64,000 nt of DNA, taken from assembly GCA_000697355.1 (NCBI GenBank), contig JNEN01001227.1:737692-801691 (forward strand), given 5' to 3'. Both the position numbers and the translations under genes were made by a program. Source of the stretch: Syncephalastrum monosporum B8922 (lineage: Eukaryota > Mucoromycota > Mucoromycetes > Mucorales > Syncephalastraceae). Below the pieces are notes generated by a model. That model made no database searches. It was not told where the DNA came from and was given only the letters and a program-made list of their open reading frames with translations. Below, piece by piece: positions 14,020 through 25,413 of this stretch (the first letter of the stretch is position 1; the number at the start of each line of letters is the position of its first letter).

Positions 14020-16008
14020 GGTTAAGTGGCGGGAACGAAAGGTGAAAGAGGTGGAGGAAAAAGTTGTTTGCCCTTTTTGTGAATAAGTTCAAAATCCAGC
14101 AACTTTCTCACGATGCCCTCTTTCAAGCCAATGACCGCCAATGACCACTGCTCCCGAGATTTCTGAGCTTCTTTACTGTTTCTTCAAAATCATATATGCA
14201 CGCGGAAAATGTTTTAACCAATCAAGCTACGTTTCCGGATACCTACACCTACGCTCCTTCACTCACTTAATTCGGATAATCTACGTTTTATAAAATATCT
14301 ATACGAAGGGACAAGGATATAGTCAGGTAATATGTTGTTTCAGGCGGTGGAGACCTTCCATAACCATCGCTGCGCATGGAAGCCATGTTTGAGGCCATGT
14401 TTGAGCACCCTAATGATGGTCAAAACGAGATCAAATACGATCATACACATATAGCTTAACAATTACTAGTAAGTAAAGCTCTACAGAAGCATATACAAAT
14501 GTGGTGCCATGTACAGATCAACCGACGAGCGAATACATCAGATATCATAACTGAGGCATCATGGCGCTGGCATATTTTACATGTGTGCTCATATGGAAAA
14601 CTGACGATCCACAGGCTCAATTCGACTGCTCCTCTTTTACTGGACCGTATTAGTAATGAATGAATTCTTTTACTTGTTTGATAGGTGGGTAAAGCTTAAA
14701 ACAGCCAGGTTGCGACGAAAAATTAGATCTTCGAATGGAAATTCCTTTTTGCGGCGGAAAGTCACGGGTTGGTACAGCCATCACTCCACTAAAGCATTTA
14801 GGTATACCGTCGTAGCACAGCCTGTTTCTTTTTCCACCCATCCACATCTGACGTATACTAAATGAAAAAAAGAAACTAAACCCAGCCATACTGTCAGCGC
14901 GTGTGGTGTCGTTCATAGGACGACCTTGCGTGTGCACTTTTGTCCCCGTGCTTTTCTTGTGTAAAAGAACGCTTTGCGGAAAAAAAAAAGGAAATCCGGG
15001 GATGGAGGTCAAGGGAGCAGCAGAGCAATATTCTGATTCTGATAAAATTTTACTGCAGCAAAGTCTCTTCAGGTAAAGAAAGGTCTGCTGCTCCATATGC
15101 TTGCAGCAACGATGTAAATGTTTTCCTTTTCATATGTTGTTACGACGCCATATAAAAGCTATCTATATCCAAACTAAGCAGCGTAATTGCAGCCGTGTAT
15201 ATGACGATAAGTATGATCACTGGGATCATCTTTCCACTAAAAATAAAGCACGCAGTCATAGAAAGCATCGTTACAACAGCCAACCACGAACTCTGTCTAT
15301 GGAGCGATACTTTCTATGATGCTTGTATAGTATAGGCCATTTGGCAACTATTGAACGATATGAGCCTGCCTCGCAGTAGAGAAGCAGACTCACTCAGTTG
15401 AGTAACACAAGGCTTTATCCTTCCATCGGGATAAGTCTGCATGAACGATCGAGTCTCTGACCCGGCTGTTGTATGTACTTCTCATACACCGTAATATAAT
15501 GTGTGCTCTTCCATCACCAGCATCGTATTATATCAAGCAGGCTGTGTAACACACACAAGCGCGACCGAAAATATCCGGAGATGTGAGGCGATTAACCGCC
15601 GACAGGAAGACTTGCAACTGTCATAAGTCATAAGCTTGTCCACGGGCCCAAAAGGGGGGTGAAAATCATATTCCTGCTATGAAAGAAAAATGATGTACAG
15701 GGTTAGTCGTCCATAAGATGGCGTCGTTTGACCAGAAAGCTGCAAGCAATCACGAGCTTTTACTGCCATCGATCGGGTAAGCCGAGGACATGAAGAAGCA
15801 CCAGGTCATGTGGCAAAACGCTTGTGCCACGGACAATGTCCCGTGCGTAAAGTCACAGGGGCTAAAGAGAATTCAACGTGTGCATGTATATATTCCTCTG
15901 TTGCTGCTCTTTTTTATTTTATTTTTTCACCTTCGTCCTCTCCCGTTTTCTCTTCTCTTTGTGCTTTCTACTCGGTGCTTTCCGAAATAAAGCGCGCATA
16001 TCGTTATC
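14020..16008. other. Intergenic, no gene seen
   Basis: Two kilobases, mostly AT-rich, upstream of the divergent thiolase and GTPase genes. No protein-like frame, tRNA or repeat array was recognised. A pyrimidine-rich stretch (about 15893-15970) precedes the GTPase start. Confidence 0.6.
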
Positions 16009-17394
16009 ATGGGACAAGCAACCTCCTCCAACTTGCCTGCGAAGGGCCAAGCGGTTCTCTGCGACTATGACGAGTTTGCATCCAACTCGCGTTTTTCCAA
16101 GGCGACTTTTTCCACATTGGCTGTGCCCATGATCATCGTCGCCTTCCCGATCTTGAACGCGTATACCTTTGTGACCGAGCAAGAGCTGACAGGTGTTAAG
16201 CTCATGGACGGTGCCATCGGTGGCCTCCTTGGCGTCCTTGGATGTAAGTAGATTACCTGGCTGTCAAGAGCGACATAAGCGAACATGCCTCATTTGTTTT
16301 TTCATGTGCTTTTTCCAGGGCCATTGGCACCCTTCCTTGCGTGTTATGGCGTCTTCCAAGTTCTTTTCAGTGATGGGCCGTCTGAAGGGGTAGCAGTACC
16401 ACCCGAGATCAAGGAGCGTGCTCGACACGATATTGGTCTAGACGAACAGTTTTACAATGTGGCGGTGGTGGGCGTGTCCGGCACAGGCAAGAGCTCGGTT
16501 GTAAATGGGCTGATGGGCTACCATGACAAGGATAAGCACGCCGCGATCACAGGTGAGACAGAGGCGACATCCCGACCACGAGGGTATCGCCATCCAGATC
16601 TGCGGAGCGTTATCCTGTGGGACATGCCTGGTGCTGGAACCATGCAGCACCCTGCAGATACGTATTTCGAGGATAAGTTCTTGTGCGCTTTTGATTCACT
16701 CGTCGTTGTCACTGCTGAGAGGTAAAAATACAGGTGGGGTGGGCGGTTATTCATATGCTTTCAACGAGCAAACTCTCACAATCTTTCTTTGGATATATAG
16801 ACTTCAGGAAACTGATATTCTCATTGCAAAAAAGGCCCAAAAGTATGGTGTTCCCGTCTTTTTCGTGCGCAACAAGGCTGACCAGGTAACGATAAACAAT
16901 GATCACACGGGTGCACGGTTTGTCTGACACAACAGGTACGGCTTCCTGGTTTGATTAGGCGGTGGATGCCAAAATGCGTCGTTACACTGGCAAAAGTAAG
17001 GACGAGCATCAGATTTGGTCTGTTGCGGTCGGCGAGTTGGTCAATGAGGTAGGTTTGCTCATACTGATGTGAGGGAGCGTTCTAGGCTCGTTCTCGCAGA
17101 CTACGCCGCTCATCTTTCCATTTTTCATAGGCTCGCCATTCAATTTACAAGCAACTCAAGAAGAACAAGCTCAACACCAAACGGCTGTTTATCATCTCGG
17201 CGTGGAATCTCCAAGAGTTTGTGTCTGCGCTGAGCCAACAGCGATTGCGTGACCACATGCGTCTGATTGATGAGCAGCGGTTCATGCGAGAATTGATTGG
17301 CCGTATCATTGCCAAGCGACCGCCGGAAGACGTGAAGCGCAAAAATGAAGCAAAGAAACTGAGGAGATCTCAAGTGGCTGCAGTGTCTGCATAA
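16009..17394 (+). CDS. IRG-like (immunity-related) GTPase, predicted N-myristoylated
   Basis: Five exons (16009-16243, 16319-16721, 16801-16885, 16959-17048 and 17131-17394) give 358 residues. G1 is GVSGTGKS (130-137), G3 is DMPG (180-183) inside WDMPGAGT, and G4 is NKAD (237-240). The run from G3 through PADTYFED, the alternating hydrophobic strand FDSLVVVTAER and VFFVRNKAD has the order and spacing of vertebrate interferon-inducible IRG GTPases (WDLPGIGT, PPDTYLE, FYFVRTKVD). The N-terminus MGQATSS fits an N-myristoylation signal, as in mouse Irga6. Two hydrophobic segments (about 33-54 and 62-95) precede the G domain and could bind membrane. A helical, basic C-terminal region follows. The function in fungi is unknown to me. 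The stop lies 15 bp from that of the convergent NDUFAF3-like gene. Confidence 0.8.
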
Positions 17395-17409
17395 CTTTCT
17401 TCTTTCGAT

Positions 17410-18157
17410 TTATTTCTGTTGCGGGTTCTTCTCTCCCACTGGAAGCAGTACGCCTGCAACGCGTCTGCCTTCCTCGGCCAGGACGTTGTATGTGGCCGCT
17501 GCATGTTTCTATATATGATTTTCCATTTAGCATCACCCATACCCGGTTCATTCCCATCCCAGATCTCCCGCGGCCCCTTTCTTTCTATCGGGTCGTACCG
17601 TATTCATCTGATCCACTTGTATTCCGAGTTTGTAAAAGTAATGCCGGAGCTCCTGCGGCACAGGTTGAAACTCTCTGCCTGTGCCGAAGAGGACGAGCTC
17701 TACAATAACCAAGTACATATAAATATCTCGCTTCTGTCTCTCTGTCCCTTCCATTACCTGGTTTCGGTGAAGCCACCTCAAAAATCTTGAAGGCGTTCAA
17801 GTCAGGGTTGGTGAAGAGCTCCTCAGGTGCGCGCCATAAGAAAGCAGAGCCGTTCAAAAGGACGAGCGGCTGTTCTATTTGCACATTGTTCGAGAGAACA
17901 AAGCCTTTTTTTGTAATGATCTCCACGCCTACATTCGGACCACGGTCAAACATGTTGCTAAAGGACGAGAGCATGTTCGTTTGGCCGAATGTGTCTGCAC
18001 CAGGCGCTTCGGCCGGGACGGTTCGATTCGCGACTTTGCTGACCGTCTTATCTTTTAACAGCGGCATTTGTGTGCTGAACAGTCGCTGACACGGTCGAGT
18101 GAGTTGCATGCGAGCGCATTGCCTTGCTGTTGTTCGTAGTATCATATTGGTGGTCAT
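17410..18157 (-). CDS. NDUFAF3/Mth938-domain protein, mitochondrial complex I assembly factor
   Basis: Three exons (18157-17758, 17699-17599 and 17508-17410) encode 199 residues. The N-terminus is Arg/Thr-rich (MTTNMILRTTARQCARMQL) and looks like a mitochondrial presequence, followed by RPCQRLFSTQMPLL. The Mth938/DUF498 domain is recognisable: VGVEIITKKGFVLSNNVQ, then LLNGSAFLWRAP, then ELVLFGTGREFQPVPQEL restored across intron 1, and TKHAAATYNVLAEEGRRVAG across intron 2. In animals NDUFAF3 partners NDUFAF4 in assembly of the complex I Q-module; the assignment here is by family resemblance. The ATG at 18157 is preferred over upstream in-frame ATGs because the sequence before it is not presequence-like. 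Confidence 0.85.
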
Positions 18158-19214
18158 ATGTAATGTGCTGTAGTATATATCTGTGTGTTTGAGAGGGGTC
18201 CAGCAGCTGGCAAGTCCGACAACAAAATACAACACTTTTTCTCTTCCATGCATTTACAAAAAAAATCAGATGGCAGTGCTTTCTTGAAAGCCTGCTTATA
18301 CTAATGCCTAGCTTCAGCATACGTAATGACTATATAGCAGTATTATCTATAATGCATATGGATGCCGGATATATAGCTAACAAATCAATGTCGTCACGCT
18401 GAGGGTGCTTTACCAATACTCTGTAAATGATTCCACCTGTGCCATAAATAGTATACTTCTCCATAAACATAATAAAGGGCAGTGGATACGGAGCCATAGC
18501 ACATGGCAGTCTTATAGATAACTCACTGTTGATTACCGCTCATATGGCGACCCAAACCATCGTTAATATTTATGCATGCATAAAGCTTCTACCCATCATA
18601 ACTTCTTTGTTCGCGGCGGCGGAAGATACCCAGAAACAGATACGTATTCGTTTATCTTTAGCTGTTGCTATGTAGCGACGACTGAGATACGCATGTACAT
18701 TTGCCACACACGTCATGCGTTTTCTATATGACACTATCCCGACTTGCAACGTTCTTTGTTTTCATTTCCCAAAGGATGTCCTCTGCTTAAGACAGAACAT
18801 ACATATGCTCTATCGTACAGAATAAGTCAAGGATGAGATAATAATATGTCACTTTGATAGTTTCTGTGCTGTTCGTGGTCGAGGTCGAAACTACTGACCA
18901 GTCCAAGGCAGATAAAAAAAATCGCAAGCAAATGTGACAGCAAGTAGCTGACAAGCAGAAAATAATGACCAATGGTTGCAGTGCTACTCTGAATGGCCTA
19001 AACTAAGCTCTACTAAACTATAGCACTGTTTTTGAATAGGTAGAGATATTCGACGTAGCTAATACGGAGAGAGGGGGCTCTCTGGAGAGGTGTGTGGGGA
19101 GGTGGGGGGATAATAGTGGGAGACAGGCTGGCACTCAAATTTGGAAATGACGGGGATAGTCCGTCAAGGTCCCGTGCCCTAGTGGAAGCTCCTTCTCTTT
19201 CTCACATAGTCGCA
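18158..19214. other. Divergent promoter region
   Basis: Separates the NDUFAF3-like gene (minus) from the ribosomal protein gene (plus). AT-rich with no open frame of interest. A G-rich stretch (19067-19110) and a CT-rich initiator-like stretch lie close to the ribosomal protein ATG. Confidence 0.55.
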
Positions 19215-19858
19215 ATGGTATGTATAGATATCAATCAGTCAACGAGAGAATGAGAGAGCATCACGGATGGATGAACGACGGGATGGATGGATGGATACAT
19301 ACGACTCGAAAACGGGATCCCCGAGATTGGCTCATTCGAAGCATGGCCGATTCACGATTCAACCGCTCGAGTCATTCCCATGAATTTTTGCTCATGCATG
19401 CATTTGAATGTCTCTAGGCTCCCGTCAAAGCCTCCGAACTCCGTAACAAGAACAAGGCCGAGCTCTTGAAGATTCTTGATGAGCAGAAGCAGGAGCTCGC
19501 TGCTCTGCGCGTTCAGAAGGTCGCTGGTGCCTCCGCCTCCAAGCTCCAGCAGATGTACGTCTTTGTATAGCTACCGCGCATTATATATAAACTGACTTGC
19601 CATTTTTTTTATTTTCATTCCTATAGTGGTGATGCCCGCAAGAACGTTGCCCGCACCCTGACCGTCATCAACCAGACCCAGCGCGAGCAGCTTCGTCTGT
19701 ACTACCAGAAGAAGAAGTACCTTCCTCTGGACCTTCGCGTCAAGAAGACCCGTGCCATGCGCCGTGCTCTGACCCCCTATGAGCGCAGCATCAAGACCGT
19801 CCGTCAGCAGAAGAAGGAGAACCACTTCCCTCTGCGCAAGTACGCTGTCAAGGCTTAA
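19215..19858 (+). CDS. RPL35: 60S ribosomal protein L35 (uL29)
   Basis: Structural protein of the large cytosolic ribosomal subunit near the exit tunnel. The first coding exon is just the ATG (19215-19217), followed by a 200-nt intron. Exon 2 (19418-19554) encodes [20 protein letters not shown] and on to KLQQ; exon 3 (19627-19858) encodes [20 protein letters not shown] through to [11 protein letters not shown]. The product is 123 residues, the usual length for eukaryotic L35. An intron directly after the start codon is common in ribosomal protein genes. Codon use in exons 2 and 3 is strongly biased, as expected for a highly expressed gene. Confidence 0.95.
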
Positions 19859-20126
19859 GGAGTTGGTGTTTATTTTCTAATAAATCACCCTTTGTGTGCC
19901 TGCCAATCAAAGAAACCTCATCCAATTCTTTATCCTGCTACGTTCGCGTCTAAGTCTGTATGTGTGTCTATGAAAGGAAGTGTTTTTCGAGAGCTCTGTT
20001 TCTTTATGCCTCTACCCATATCCGTTTTCCTTCTATCCGTCAGATCAAAAAGGGAATTTCATGCGAGTCCCTGAATATTTACTCTTCTTGTTTTCTATCC
20101 ACGTTCGCCACATTACTACTTCTACT

Positions 20127-21026
20127 ATGCTCATTACTCGTCAGAAGGAGGCACCTACAACTAGCAAGGCGCCAAAGGTGACACCACCAACCACCGATAC
20201 AGCCATCATCGAGACAACGTCCGCCGACGAGGATCTAGCATTGCTCGCACTCAAAATAACAGCATCTCACCAGAACCCCAAGTCGAAGCGTGTCTATCAC
20301 CGCAAACACAAGAGAAAGCAGTCTTCTGGGCGGATTCCACGGCCGATGAACTGCTTCATGGCCTACCGACTTGAAAAGCAAAAAGAAATCTCGCAAAAAT
20401 GTCCAGGCGCGAACCATCGCGACATATCCAAGATCATTGCGCGGTGGTGGCGCAACGAACCCGAAGACATCAAGAAGCAATACCGTGCCATTGCAGAAGT
20501 GAACAAGGTCAAACACTCGCAAAAGTATCCGGATTATAAATACACACCCAAGCGACGAGATAAAAAAGACAAAAAGCCAGGAGCGCACGACAGTGAAGCC
20601 GTCGATGCCGTTTCCGCGGAAACGAGTCGGCCAATGCCCGTGTCCACTCATCAAGATACCTTCCCCGCTGCGGCAGAGCCACCTTCCGTCGTATTGCATT
20701 CTGCGCCGTCTTCCGAGTGGTTCAATACTTTTGTAGAGACGTATCCAATTCTGCACGCGCCGGTGTCGTCCACCTCCACGCCGTCTGTCCGGTCCTATGA
20801 GAGCCAACCTCTGCTTTTAGAGTGCAGCCTCAGCACTAGTACAAGCACGAGCACTAGCACGAGCACCAGTACTAGTAGCGACTTTGGTGACTTTATGGCC
20901 CATGTATTCTTGGCTTCATCGGCGTCACTCTATCTTCCACAGGAAATCATGCGGGTCTCTTCGTTTGAAGAGTACTTGGCGTCTGGTGCATCCGAGGAGC
21001 TGGCGTCTTCAAAATACCCGTATTAA
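20127..21026 (+). CDS. HMG-box (MATA_HMG-type) DNA-binding protein
   Basis: Single exon, 299 residues if translation starts at 20127; an in-frame ATG at 19980 would add a hydrophobic, unlikely N-terminus. The HMG box spans about residues 72-140: RIPRPMNCFMAYRLEKQKEI, then RDISKIIARWWRNEPEDIKK and HSQKYPDYKYTPKRRDKK. The PRPMNCFMAYR/ISKIIARWW pattern is that of fungal mating-type and sterol-regulator HMG proteins. A low-complexity Ser-Thr repeat of about 16 residues, encoded by an agcac/tagcac microsatellite, occurs near residue 240. Neighbours are RPL35 and HSP90, not the triose-phosphate transporter and RNA helicase that flank the Mucorales sex locus, so a role as sexP or sexM is not supported. 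Probably a transcription factor of unknown target. Confidence 0.8.
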   Translation: MLITRQKEAPTTSKAPKVTPPTTDTAIIETTSADEDLALLALKITASHQNPKSKRVYHRKHKRKQSSGRIPRPMNCFMAYRLEKQKEISQKCPGANHRDISKIIARWWRNEPEDIKKQYRAIAEVNKVKHSQKYPDYKYTPKRRDKKDKKPGAHDSEAVDAVSAETSRPMPVSTHQDTFPAAAEPPSVVLHSAPSSEWFNTFVETYPILHAPVSSTSTPSVRSYESQPLLLECSLSTSTSTSTSTSTSTSSDFGDFMAHVFLASSASLYLPQEIMRVSSFEEYLASGASEELASSKYPY

Positions 21027-21252
21027 ATTCACACTATACACCTTCCTTTTCCGTAATTTCAGGATCGAATTAGATAAAGTAGGATAGAGCTGAGGCTGCC
21101 GTCATAAAGAAATTAGAAAATAGATCGCAAATATATGTAAAGAAAAGAGCATAGAAGGTTTATTACGGCGAAAGAAGAAGGCGCTGAATATGCTGAGAAT
21201 GGAGGCAGTAGATTTTTCTGCTCAGCCAGAAGTGAAAATGTGGCGCGCCGTG

Positions 21253-21265
21253 GAACATGCGAGAA
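21253..21265 (+). promoter_or_regulatory. Possible gapped heat-shock element upstream of HSP90
   Basis: Two GAA triplets at 21253-21255 and 21263-21265 are separated by 7 nt, the spacing of step-type heat-shock elements. They lie about 130 bp before the HSP90 ATG. A third unit at the next expected position is not present, so support is weak. Confidence 0.3.
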
Positions 21266-21386
21266 AGCCGGTGACTGAAATGGTAAAGGGACCTTTTCTG
21301 GTTTTCAAAAAAAGTTGAAAGGGTGTTTGACGACCACGAAAAAGTGAGCCGTCCCTTTCTTCCCTTTTTGTCTCTTCTCATACACC

Positions 21387-22829
21387 ATGACTGCCGAAAC
21401 CGAGACCTTCTCCTTCCAGGCTGAGATCTCTCAGCTGATGAGCTTGATCATCAACACCTTCTACTCCAACAAGGTAAATAATGCCTCGTGCATGTCTCCC
21501 TTTTCCAAAAGAAGAGGTCAAAGGAGAAAAAGACCATGACGCGTCAGAAAAATGAGAAGAAAATAGAAAGACTAAAACTCGATCCCGTTACTAGGAAATC
21601 TTCCTTCGTGAGTTGATCTCCAACTCGTCGGATGCCATCGACAAGATCCGCTACCAGTCGCTGACCGACCCCTCCGTGTTGGATGCCGAGAAGGACCTCT
21701 TTGTCCGTATCGTGCCTGACCGCGAGAACAACATTCTGTCCATCCGCGACTCTGGTATTGGTATGACCAAGGCTGACCTTGTCAACAACCTCGGTACCAT
21801 TGCCAAGTCCGGTACCAAGGCCTTCATGGAGGCTCTTTCCTCCGGCGCCGACATCTCCATGATTGGTCAGTTCGGTGTCGGTTTCTACTCGGCTTACCTT
21901 GTTGCCGACAAGGTCCAGGTCATCACCAAGCACAACGATGACGAGCAGTACATTTGGGAGTCCGCTGCTGGCGGTTCCTTCACCATCACCCGTGACGAGG
22001 TCAACCCCTCCCTGGGCCGTGGTACTGAGATGCGCCTCTTCCTGAAGGAGGACCAGGTACGTTGAAAAAAAAAGATTTGCTGGGTTTGGATTTCCATTTG
22101 TGACTTTTCTTAACACCTGGACTTTTCTCTACAGCTCGAGTACCTTGAGGAGCGCAAGATCAAGGATATCGTCAAGAAGCACTCCGAGTTCATCTCGTAC
22201 CCCATCCAGCTTCTTGTTGAGAAGGAGGTCGAGAAGGAGGTCTCCGACGACGAGGCCGAGGCCAAGGACGAGTCCGAAGAGAAGCCCAAGATCGAAGAGG
22301 TCGAGGATGAGGACGACAAGAAGGAGAAGAAGAAGAAGACGATCAAGGAGAAGACCACCGAGACTGAGGAGCTCAACAAGACCAAGCCTCTGTGGACCCG
22401 CAACCCTGAGGACATCAAGACCGAGGAGTATGCCCAGTTCTACAAGGCCCTGACCAACGACTGGGAGGACCACCTTTCCGTCAAGCACTTCTCTGTTGAG
22501 GGTCAGCTCGAATTCCGCGCCATCCTCTTCGTGCCTAAGCGCGCTCCCTTCGACATGTTCGAGGGCAAGAAGAAGCGTAACAACATCAAGCTGTACGTCC
22601 GCCGCGTCTTCATCATGGACGACTGCGAGGAGCTCATCCCCGAGTGGCTCAACTTCGTCAAGGGTGTCGTCGACTCTGAGGACCTGCCCCTCAACATCTC
22701 GCGTGAGATGCTCCAGCAGAACAAGATCCTTAAGGTCATCCGCAAGAACCTCGTCAAGAAGTGTCTTGAGATGTTCGCCGAGATTGCTGAGGATAAGGAG
22801 AACTTTGACAAGTTCTACGAGGCTTTCTC

Positions 22830-22861
<32 letters not shown>

Positions 22862-23685
22862 CCCAGAACCGTCAGAAGCTGGCCGATCTCCTCCGCTACC
22901 ACTCCACCAAGTCGGGCGATGAGATGACCTCGCTGAAGGACTACGTCACCCGCATGCCCGAGAAGCAGAAGAACATCTACTACATCACCGGTGAGTCGCG
23001 TGCTTCCGTCGAGAACTCGCCCTTCCTTGAGGGCTTCAAGAAGCGCGGCATCGAGGTTCTGCTCATGACCGACCCCATCGACGAGTACTCGACCTCGCAG
23101 CTGAAGGAGTACGACGACAAGAAGCTCGTCTGCATCACCAAGGAGGGCGTTGAGATCGAGGAGGACGAGGAGGAGAAGGCTGCTCGCGAGGCCGAGGAGA
23201 AGAAGTTCGAAGACCTCTGCAAGTCCGTCAAGGAGATCCTCGGCGACAAGGTCGAGAAGGTCGTTGTTTCCAACAAGCTGACCGACTCGCCCTGCGTTCT
23301 GACCACCGGCCAGTTCGGTTGGTCCGCCAACATGGAGCGTATCATGAAGGCTCAGGCCCTCCGCGACAACAGCATGTCCGCCTACATGGCCTCCAAGAAG
23401 ACCTTTGAGCTCAACCCCAACCACGCCATCGTCAAGACCCTCAAGGAGAAGGTCTCTGCTGATGCCAACGACCGCACCGTCAAGGATCTGACCACCCTGC
23501 TTTTCGAGACCGCCCTTCTGACCTCGGGCTTCTCGCTCGATGAGCCCACCTCGTTCGCCAACCGCATTCACCGCATGGTGTCGCTTGGTCTCTCCATCGA
23601 TGAGGACGAGGTCGAGGATGCCCCCGCCGCTGCTGCTCCCGTCGAGGAGGAGATCGCCACCTCCAAGATGGAGGAGGTTGACTAA
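21387..23685 (+). CDS. HSP90: Heat shock protein 90, cytosolic
   Basis: ATP-dependent chaperone for kinases, receptors and other clients. Three exons (21387-21473, 21595-22056 and 22135-23685) encode 699 residues. The GHKL ATPase N-domain contains [28 protein letters not shown] and [18 protein letters not shown] charged linker rich in Glu/Lys follows (around residues 215-255). The middle domain holds [13 protein letters not shown] and [14 protein letters not shown]. The protein ends in MEEVD, the TPR co-chaperone docking motif of cytosolic HSP90. No signal or targeting peptide is present. Codon bias towards C-ending codons is extreme and leaves a long open frame on the opposite strand (22129-23727), which is not a gene. 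The stop lies 133 bp from the stop of the convergent chitinase. Confidence 0.98.
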
Positions 23686-23818
23686 ATGCTGCCTTTCTCT
23701 CTCTTTTGATTCATTCCCCAAAATCATCTGTTAATGTTCTGTAGATACATTGTATTCAAGACTCAAAATTGGAGTTGAACAAAAAAAAAAAAATAAAAAC
23801 TTCACTCCTTATCTTTTT

Positions 23819-25413
23819 CTATTCACGGATATTTTTAAAAGGGCTGTTTGGATATTCTATCTTGTTGAGCTTGGTATCCAACTGACCGTCCAAAGCGGTG
23901 TAGGCTGCGTCGATGAGACTACGCTGCGCCGTGGCGCTGTCGGCGCTGAGTTCCCAGAACATAACACCAGCCATACCGGTGGAAGCGACAAAATCGCATT
24001 TGGCCCGGACAACGTCAGGGTTATCGTAAGTGACAAACTCACGTGTGGTCTCGTCGTAAGAGTACGACGCCCACACGTCGCGATCGACAAATTCGGTGGC
24101 ACCTGCTCGGGGCAAATCTTTGTAGTCATACGATCCGGCCTCCCAGCTTCCGTCCGGTACGCCCTGGAACTTGGCGTGGACGCCATCTGTGTTGGAGAAC
24201 CCGCGGCCGTAGACCGGGATGCCTAGAACCAGTTTACGATTCGGTACACCCGCCGCAGCATAGTAGGCGGCGGCGTTCTTGTCATTTAGTTCGTCTTTGC
24301 CGCCCAAAAGCGCAGCCTGGTGGCCGGTGCGCGGATCCCACGGACCAGCATAGTCGTAGGCCATGAGGTAAAATAAATCGACGTAGGCGTTCATTTCCTC
24401 GAGGTGCAGTTTGCGATAGTCTTCCGGTCCACAAGGGACAGCGACGGAAATGATCGCATCAGAACCGAGCGCGCTGCGCAGGTCTGTCAAGAGATCCACG
24501 TAGGAACGTGCTTCGGCGTCGTTCTGTGGCATTTCCCAGTCAATGTCTATTTTAAGCATGTCAGCCGTCTTCTGTTGTATGTTGACGTTCACGATGATGT
24601 ACGATGATAGTCCGTCGTGAGGATATCGATGTGTAACTTCTTACCAATGCCATCCAAGCCATAGTCGTTCATGTGTTGAGCTGCGCTGGATGCAAAGTGC
24701 GCACGACGAACAGGGTCGCTTGCGATCTTTGAGAAGTTGCCTGACCAAGACCAGCCGCCGATGCTGAGTGAGACCTTGAGATGGCGGTGCTTTTTCTTGA
24801 GCAAGTGGAACTGTTTGAGGTTGCCGTATAAGCTGGTATCATCGCCATCCATCCATTGGTCCGCCTTGCCATCAATAGTTTGGTCTGTCAACAGATAGAG
24901 AGACGTGTGAAAAACGTGTTTGACCGAGCGTTCCTCGGAAAGCTGTACCTTCAGGGAAATGTTTGTCTCTGTCGGCCCAGGCGTCCTTGGCGCGTAAAAA
25001 AAGAAAAAGACAAAAAGAGTTCAAATAATGTGAGCATGACACGGATATGAAGCGTCTTAAACAAGTACCCCCAGAACAACTTCGCCATCATCTTGCACAT
25101 TAGCAAAGGCATAAAGAACATGCGACAGTTTCTCGGCCTTCTTTTCTAGATCGACCACATTGTACTTGCGATCGTAGATGCCCCTACAAGTCCATGATTC
25201 CAGTTATGAGTGCATTGCTGCAAGAATAAACCAGGAACTGTACCAATTCACAAAGTAACCGGCCATCACATACGACGTGGACGGCGTGATCTCGGGGTCA
25301 GGTTGTTTCGCAACCTCGTCGTAGAGACTGCCGTGCAGCCAGCTCAGAACGAGAAGGATAGCGACGGTTGGCACGAGTGCCACTGTGCATAGCACAGACC
25401 TTTTCTGTTCCAT
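23819..25413 (-). CDS. GH18 chitinase with N-terminal membrane anchor
   Basis: Hydrolyses chitin; probably acts at the cell wall. Five exons (25413-25244, 25183-25069, 24985-24949, 24884-24645 and 24546-23819) give 429 residues. A short basic N-terminus and a hydrophobic segment (about residues 8-27) act as a signal anchor or uncleaved signal, followed by the lumenal/extracellular domain starting near YVMAGYFVNWGIYDRKYNV. The substrate-binding block LKVSLSIGGWSWSGNF and the catalytic DGIDIDWE motif are present, the latter rebuilt exactly at the last splice junction; FYLMAYDYAGPWDP and GVMFWELSAD complete the barrel. All catalytic residues are intact. No separate chitin-binding domain is visible. 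Confidence 0.93.

Noticed and set aside
19218..19417. snoRNA in the first RPL35 intron
   Set aside because: The intron is long enough, but no convincing C/D or H/ACA boxes with a closing stem were found.
20127..21026. HMG gene as the Mucorales sex locus
   Set aside because: The usual flanking genes (triose-phosphate transporter, RNA helicase) are absent; neighbours are RPL35 and HSP90.
22129..23727. 532-codon open frame antisense to HSP90
   Set aside because: It mirrors the highly biased HSP90 coding sequence; translation is Leu/Val/Asp-rich with no domain, and codon bias alone explains the lack of stops.
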